The position numbers were made by a program, and so were the translations under genes. From Erysipelotrichaceae bacterium (GTDB lineage Bacteria; Bacillota_I; Bacilli_A; Erysipelotrichales; Coprobacillaceae), in assembly GCA_018365815.1 (NCBI GenBank), contig JAGZJH010000051.1, forward strand, positions 1-9,354: a DNA stretch of 9,354 nucleotides, written 5' to 3'. The notes beneath the pieces are model-generated. The model saw nothing but the letters and a program-made list of their open reading frames with translations, was not told where the DNA came from and ran no database searches. Position 1 is the stretch's first letter. Every line of letters starts with the position of its first letter. Below are positions 7,137 through 9,354 of this stretch, in pieces.

Positions 7137-7541
7137 CTAGCTTGCGAAGATTATATCTTGATTTCCATGTATTGTAATGATTACCTTTTTCCGAAATAAT
7201 TTGGGAATCCAACAAAAAAAAGCTGGTCCTTCCGCATGGATATGAACAATATCATATTTTCCAAAAGCACAATATAGTGCAGCAAAGAAAGATGCGCTCA
7301 CAGCAGCCAATCCTTTTTTTTCAATTGTTGGAACAAATTTTTGTTTGATACCTAAGTATTCCCTCTCTTGTGTATCATCAAATTCATCACCGCTCACATG
7401 GTGTCCGGAACGATTATAACAAGTAACTTCATGTCCATTTTGTAGCATTCTTGTCGCAAGTTCTTTTACTACAATTTCTACGCCACCTTCTCTAGATAAT
7501 CGCTTTTGCCCAAACATCGCAATTCTTAGTATTTCATTCAT
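7137..7541 (-). pseudogene. GT4 glycosyltransferase, N-terminal remnant
   Basis: N-terminal acceptor domain of a GT4 glycosyltransferase of the type often first after cpsD. The ATG at 7541 is preferred (134 aa); a TTG at 7559 would add six residues but lies inside the GGAG site at 7554-7557. Residues after the start include LRIAMFGQKRLSREGGVEIV, ELATRMLQNGHEVTCYNRSG, KYDIVHIHAEGPAFFCW and KVIITIHG. Family members continue after ITIHG with LDWQR-AKW-like sequence and another 220-250 residues carrying the donor domain and EX7E motif. Here the protein diverges to NQDIIFAS and stops at TAG (7137-7139). No continuation is found in the other minus-strand frames before the epimerase gene, so about two thirds are deleted or replaced. 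It cannot bind a sugar donor and is very probably non-functional. Base composition matches the cps head (43 G+C in the 120 bases 7321-7440), not the AT-rich cassette to the left. Confidence 0.88.
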
Positions 7542-7601
7542 TGTATTGTATATCTCCAAACTTCCATCTACTGCCTTTTTTCTATAGTAATATCTATCTT
7601 A

Positions 7602-7617
7602 AGAATCTATAGATTCT
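7602..7617. repeat. 16-base perfect palindrome in the cpsD-GT spacer
   Basis: The sequence AGAATCTATAGATTCT is its own reverse complement. As RNA it could form a 6-bp stem with a UAUA loop. On the minus strand it starts 19 bases after the cpsD stop and is not followed by a T run, so it is not a classical terminator. A TCTATAG copy also occurs nearby at 7581-7587. It might be an RNA processing site, a protein-binding site or chance. Confidence 0.55.
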
Positions 7618-7635
7618 ATTTATTTCCATCATTTA

Positions 7636-8370
7636 CTATCCTAAATATTCGCCCCCATAATAATATCCATATTTCTTATTAGAAGGATCTTCTACCTTAG
7701 TTAAGACACAACCTAATACATTAACTCCATTACGCTTTAATTGTACAAGTGCATCTTTCGCTTCCTTTTTGTTGGTATCCTTAGCAGAACAAACAAAGAG
7801 GGTACCATCACTCACAGATGCAACCGGAATGGCATCGGATACTGCGCTGATTGGCGGACAATCAATAATAATGAAGCCGAATTCTTTTTTTAATTCCTCG
7901 ATTAATCGCTTAAATCGCTTACTGGATAATAATTCCTGCGGATTAGGGACCTTAGATCCGGAAGTTAAAAGATATAATTTCCCGGCACTTGTATCCTTTT
8001 TATAACGTTTAAAATATGTTTCATCTTCAATATCAATTTTATCTTTATAGCTTAGCAACAAATTGCTTAAACCTACTTTATTGGTTGTATTAAAAAATTT
8101 GTGTTGCACCGGCTTTCGTAAATCGCAATCAATTAACAATACCTTTTCATATTTATCAGAACAAATAATCGCTAAATTACTTGATACACTGCTTTTTCCT
8201 TCATTTGGTGTTGTCGATGTAACATTGACAACCTGCACCTTATTTTCAATAGAAGAAAACTCAATGTTTGTTCGCAGTTGTCGATAAATTTCTGAATAAT
8301 CAAACTGATTTCCTCTTCTGCTTTTTGATGCACTTTTTGTATTTTTATCAACTACAATTCGTCTACTCAT
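7636..8370 (-). CDS. cpsD: CpsD-like bacterial tyrosine kinase (chain-length regulator ATPase)
   Basis: Cytoplasmic BY-kinase (244 aa) that partners the Wzz-like membrane protein CpsC and controls polymer length and export by autophosphorylation. Seen: the oligomerisation motif EX2RX2R at E27, R30 and R33; Walker A TTPNEGKSS (53-61, K59); Walker A' LLIDCDLRKP (78-87); Walker B FIIIDCPP (166-173); and a C-terminal tyrosine cluster at Y234, Y236, Y237, Y238 and Y242. All parts needed for kinase activity are present, and the length is typical of the split Gram-positive form, which relies on a separate activator. The ATG at 8370 starts three bases after the cpsB stop, with a GAGGTAAGG site spanning the junction, so the two are translationally linked. 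CpsB next door is expected to dephosphorylate the tyrosine tail. Hand-counted G+C in 7801-8040 is 88 of 240. Confidence 0.96.
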   Translation of the reverse strand: MSRRIVVDKNTKSASKSRRGNQFDYSEIYRQLRTNIEFSSIENKVQVVNVTSTTPNEGKSSVSSNLAIICSDKYEKVLLIDCDLRKPVQHKFFNTTNKVGLSNLLLSYKDKIDIEDETYFKRYKKDTSAGKLYLLTSGSKVPNPQELLSSKRFKRLIEELKKEFGFIIIDCPPISAVSDAIPVASVSDGTLFVCSAKDTNKKEAKDALVQLKRNGVNVLGCVLTKVEDPSNKKYGYYYGGEYLG

Positions 8371-8373
8371 ACC

Positions 8374-9165
8374 TTACCTCTTTCTAAACAAATTTTGAAA
8401 AAAAGATCTTTTCTTCAAAACATTTGTTGTTCTTACTTCTATGTTCTTAACGATATTTTTTGGATTCTCACAACAAAGAATAGCGGCATTTTCCTCGCCG
8501 TATTTCTTTGCCAATAGCTCATATATATCAGAAAACATGCACTTTCTAGGTCCATCATCATGATGGGTATCAGTGGCAACAACATGTGCCAGATTATGCT
8601 CAATGAGCGCAAATGCATTTTTCTGCGAGCTGCTTCCTTTTTTCGCAAAAAAACTTGTACGATTGACTTGAATAATTGCACCCATATCTACCCATTGCTG
8701 TACTCTTTCCAAATCCATTCCATCATGAAAGTATCTTTCTGCATGAGCAATTACCGGTGTAAAGCCTCGCAGCTTAATTTCATAAAGAATATCCTCCACA
8801 TCTTCATTGCTCTTGATATTTTTACGCACATCAAATTCCACTAACACATAGTTTCCTTCGGCAAGCGGGTGAAATAAACCTTGATCGAACATTTCAAGAT
8901 AATCGTCATTCAAGAAGATTTCCGAACCCAAATAGATTTGAATTCCCATCTCTTTACCTAATTCTATCAACTCATATTGGCGCTTTGTAATTTCATCGAA
9001 GTCCTCTTTTGAGAACCTTCCGGGAATATAATGCGGAGTCGATACAATGATTTCTATCCCATCTTCTTTCGCTCTGGTTAAAGAAGCCTTAGCTTCTTCG
9101 AAACTTTGAACACCATCATCAACATTCCATGCTGAATGATTATGAATATCAACAAATCCTTTCAT
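8374..9165 (-). CDS. cpsB: CpsB-like PHP-family manganese-dependent tyrosine phosphatase
   Basis: PHP-domain protein-tyrosine phosphatase (CpsB/Wzb/YwqE type; EC 3.1.3.48) that dephosphorylates the CpsD kinase. Starting at the ATG at 9165 it has 263 aa. A TTG at 9177 would add four residues but overlaps the ribosome binding site GAGGA (9171-9175), so I reject it. The metal ligands of the family are all visible: DIHNH (D6, H8, H10), D17 in NVDDG, H45 in STPHY, E82 in SEIF, E110 in LVEF, H141 in AHAERY, and D199 and H201 in ATDTHH. Length matches the usual 240-260. The last residues are strongly basic (KKRSFFQNLFRKR, 251-263), which could favour membrane contact. It sits one base after the cpsC stop and three before cpsD. 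The order C-B-D differs from the pneumococcal B-C-D. Confidence 0.96.
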   Translation of the reverse strand: MKGFVDIHNHSAWNVDDGVQSFEEAKASLTRAKEDGIEIIVSTPHYIPGRFSKEDFDEITKRQYELIELGKEMGIQIYLGSEIFLNDDYLEMFDQGLFHPLAEGNYVLVEFDVRKNIKSNEDVEDILYEIKLRGFTPVIAHAERYFHDGMDLERVQQWVDMGAIIQVNRTSFFAKKGSSSQKNAFALIEHNLAHVVATDTHHDDGPRKCMFSDIYELLAKKYGEENAAILCCENPKNIVKNIEVRTTNVLKKRSFFQNLFRKR

Positions 9166-9166
9166 A

Positions 9167-9354
9167 CTAATCCTCAAAATACGGAATCTCGGCTAATACC
9201 GGAATTTCCAAAAATTGCTCTGCTTCACTCTTATTCTTTAATCGCTTATCCAATAAAACTGCTAAAAAGATATATCCGCAAGACAATACAAAGCCTCCTG
9301 CAGCTCCGATTATCGCATTTTTCACGACCGGTACCGTTGATGCGAATTCTATTA
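9167..9354 (-). CDS. cpsC: CpsC/Wzz-like chain-length determinant protein, C-terminal end only
   Basis: The last 61 codons of a Wzz-domain polysaccharide co-polymerase enter from the right edge; I translated these directly because the frame is open to 9354. The fragment begins IEFASTVPVVKNAIIGAAGG, continues with a hydrophobic segment (about residues 11-34) that is the second transmembrane helix, and ends with a charged cytoplasmic tail containing LEIPVLAEIPYFED before TAG at 9167-9169. The pattern of a proline-containing stretch, a glycine-rich helix and a terminal LGxIP-like motif is typical of CpsC/CapA proteins. The cytoplasmic tail in this family contacts and activates the CpsD kinase. 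The stop is one base before the cpsB ATG, and the cpsB ribosome binding site lies within its last codons, so translation is coupled. Confidence 0.9.
   Translation of the reverse strand, partial: IEFASTVPVVKNAIIGAAGGFVLSCGYIFLAVLLDKRLKNKSEAEQFLEIPVLAEIPYFED
9171..9175 (-). promoter_or_regulatory. Ribosome binding site that fixes the cpsB start
   Basis: GAGGA lies 5 bases before the ATG at 9165, within the final codons of cpsC. It overlaps the codons just after the alternative TTG start at 9177, which decides in favour of the ATG. Confidence 0.75.

Noticed and set aside
7085..7160. Simple frameshift explaining the short GT remnant
   Set aside because: I read the other minus-strand frames after the break. 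One gives a short stretch (GINALNKGFFEGRFF) ending at a TGA, but none shows the family continuation after ITIHG or a donor domain, so loss of sequence is more likely than a single indel.
8439..8681. 80-codon minus-strand open frame inside cpsB
   Set aside because: Out-of-frame shadow of the PHP phosphatase, which has all its metal-binding motifs in the other frame.
870..9165. Alternative genetic code with TGA read as Trp
   Set aside because: Trp at conserved positions is encoded by TGG throughout the window, the family residue at the ugd TGA is Leu or Phe rather than Trp, and the GT26 gene ends at a TGA at the expected family length.

Overview
The window is part of a capsule / exopolysaccharide biosynthesis locus from a low-GC Gram-positive bacterium (Bacillota). 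Every convincing gene is on the minus strand, so transcription runs from high to low coordinates. The Wzz/PHP-phosphatase/tyrosine-kinase set (CpsC, CpsB, CpsD) is the Gram-positive type. Shine-Dalgarno sites are strong, genes are spaced by a few bases or overlap, and Trp is read from TGG, so the code is standard. I cannot fix the genus from sequence alone; a Clostridia-, Erysipelotrichia- or Lactobacillales-type host would all fit.

Right block (about 7137-9354): the conserved regulatory and assembly head of the locus. It holds the C-terminal end of a CpsC/Wzz-like membrane protein, a complete CpsB-like metal-dependent tyrosine phosphatase, a complete CpsD-like tyrosine kinase, and the N-terminal third of a GT4 glycosyltransferase that stops abruptly. 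Hand-counted samples here are about 36-37% G+C. A 168-base spacer (6968-7136) follows, with a candidate terminator and a candidate promoter.

Left block (1-6967): a more AT-rich, serotype-specific cassette (about 23-30% G+C in hand-counted samples). In transcription order it holds a UDP-glucuronate 4-epimerase, a UDP-glucose 6-dehydrogenase (ugd) interrupted by one in-frame TGA directly after its catalytic cysteine, a WecG/TagA/CpsF-family (GT26) transferase, a TupA-like ATP-grasp protein, two GT4 glycosyltransferases, and a UDP-GlcNAc 2-epimerase (wecB/mnaA) that runs off the left edge.

Together the cassette would supply UDP-GlcA, UDP-GalA and UDP-ManNAc, and would assemble a polymer containing uronic acid and ManNAc. 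The ATP-grasp protein may add an amide-linked substituent, by analogy with teichuronopeptide synthesis. No initiating phosphoglycosyltransferase, Wzx flippase, Wzy polymerase or ABC exporter is seen; they would have to lie outside the window. The most notable observations are the precisely placed TGA in an otherwise intact ugd, and the decapitated glycosyltransferase that marks the junction between the conserved head and the swapped cassette. I found no wholly new system, but the uronate / TagA-like / TupA-like combination merits a look.
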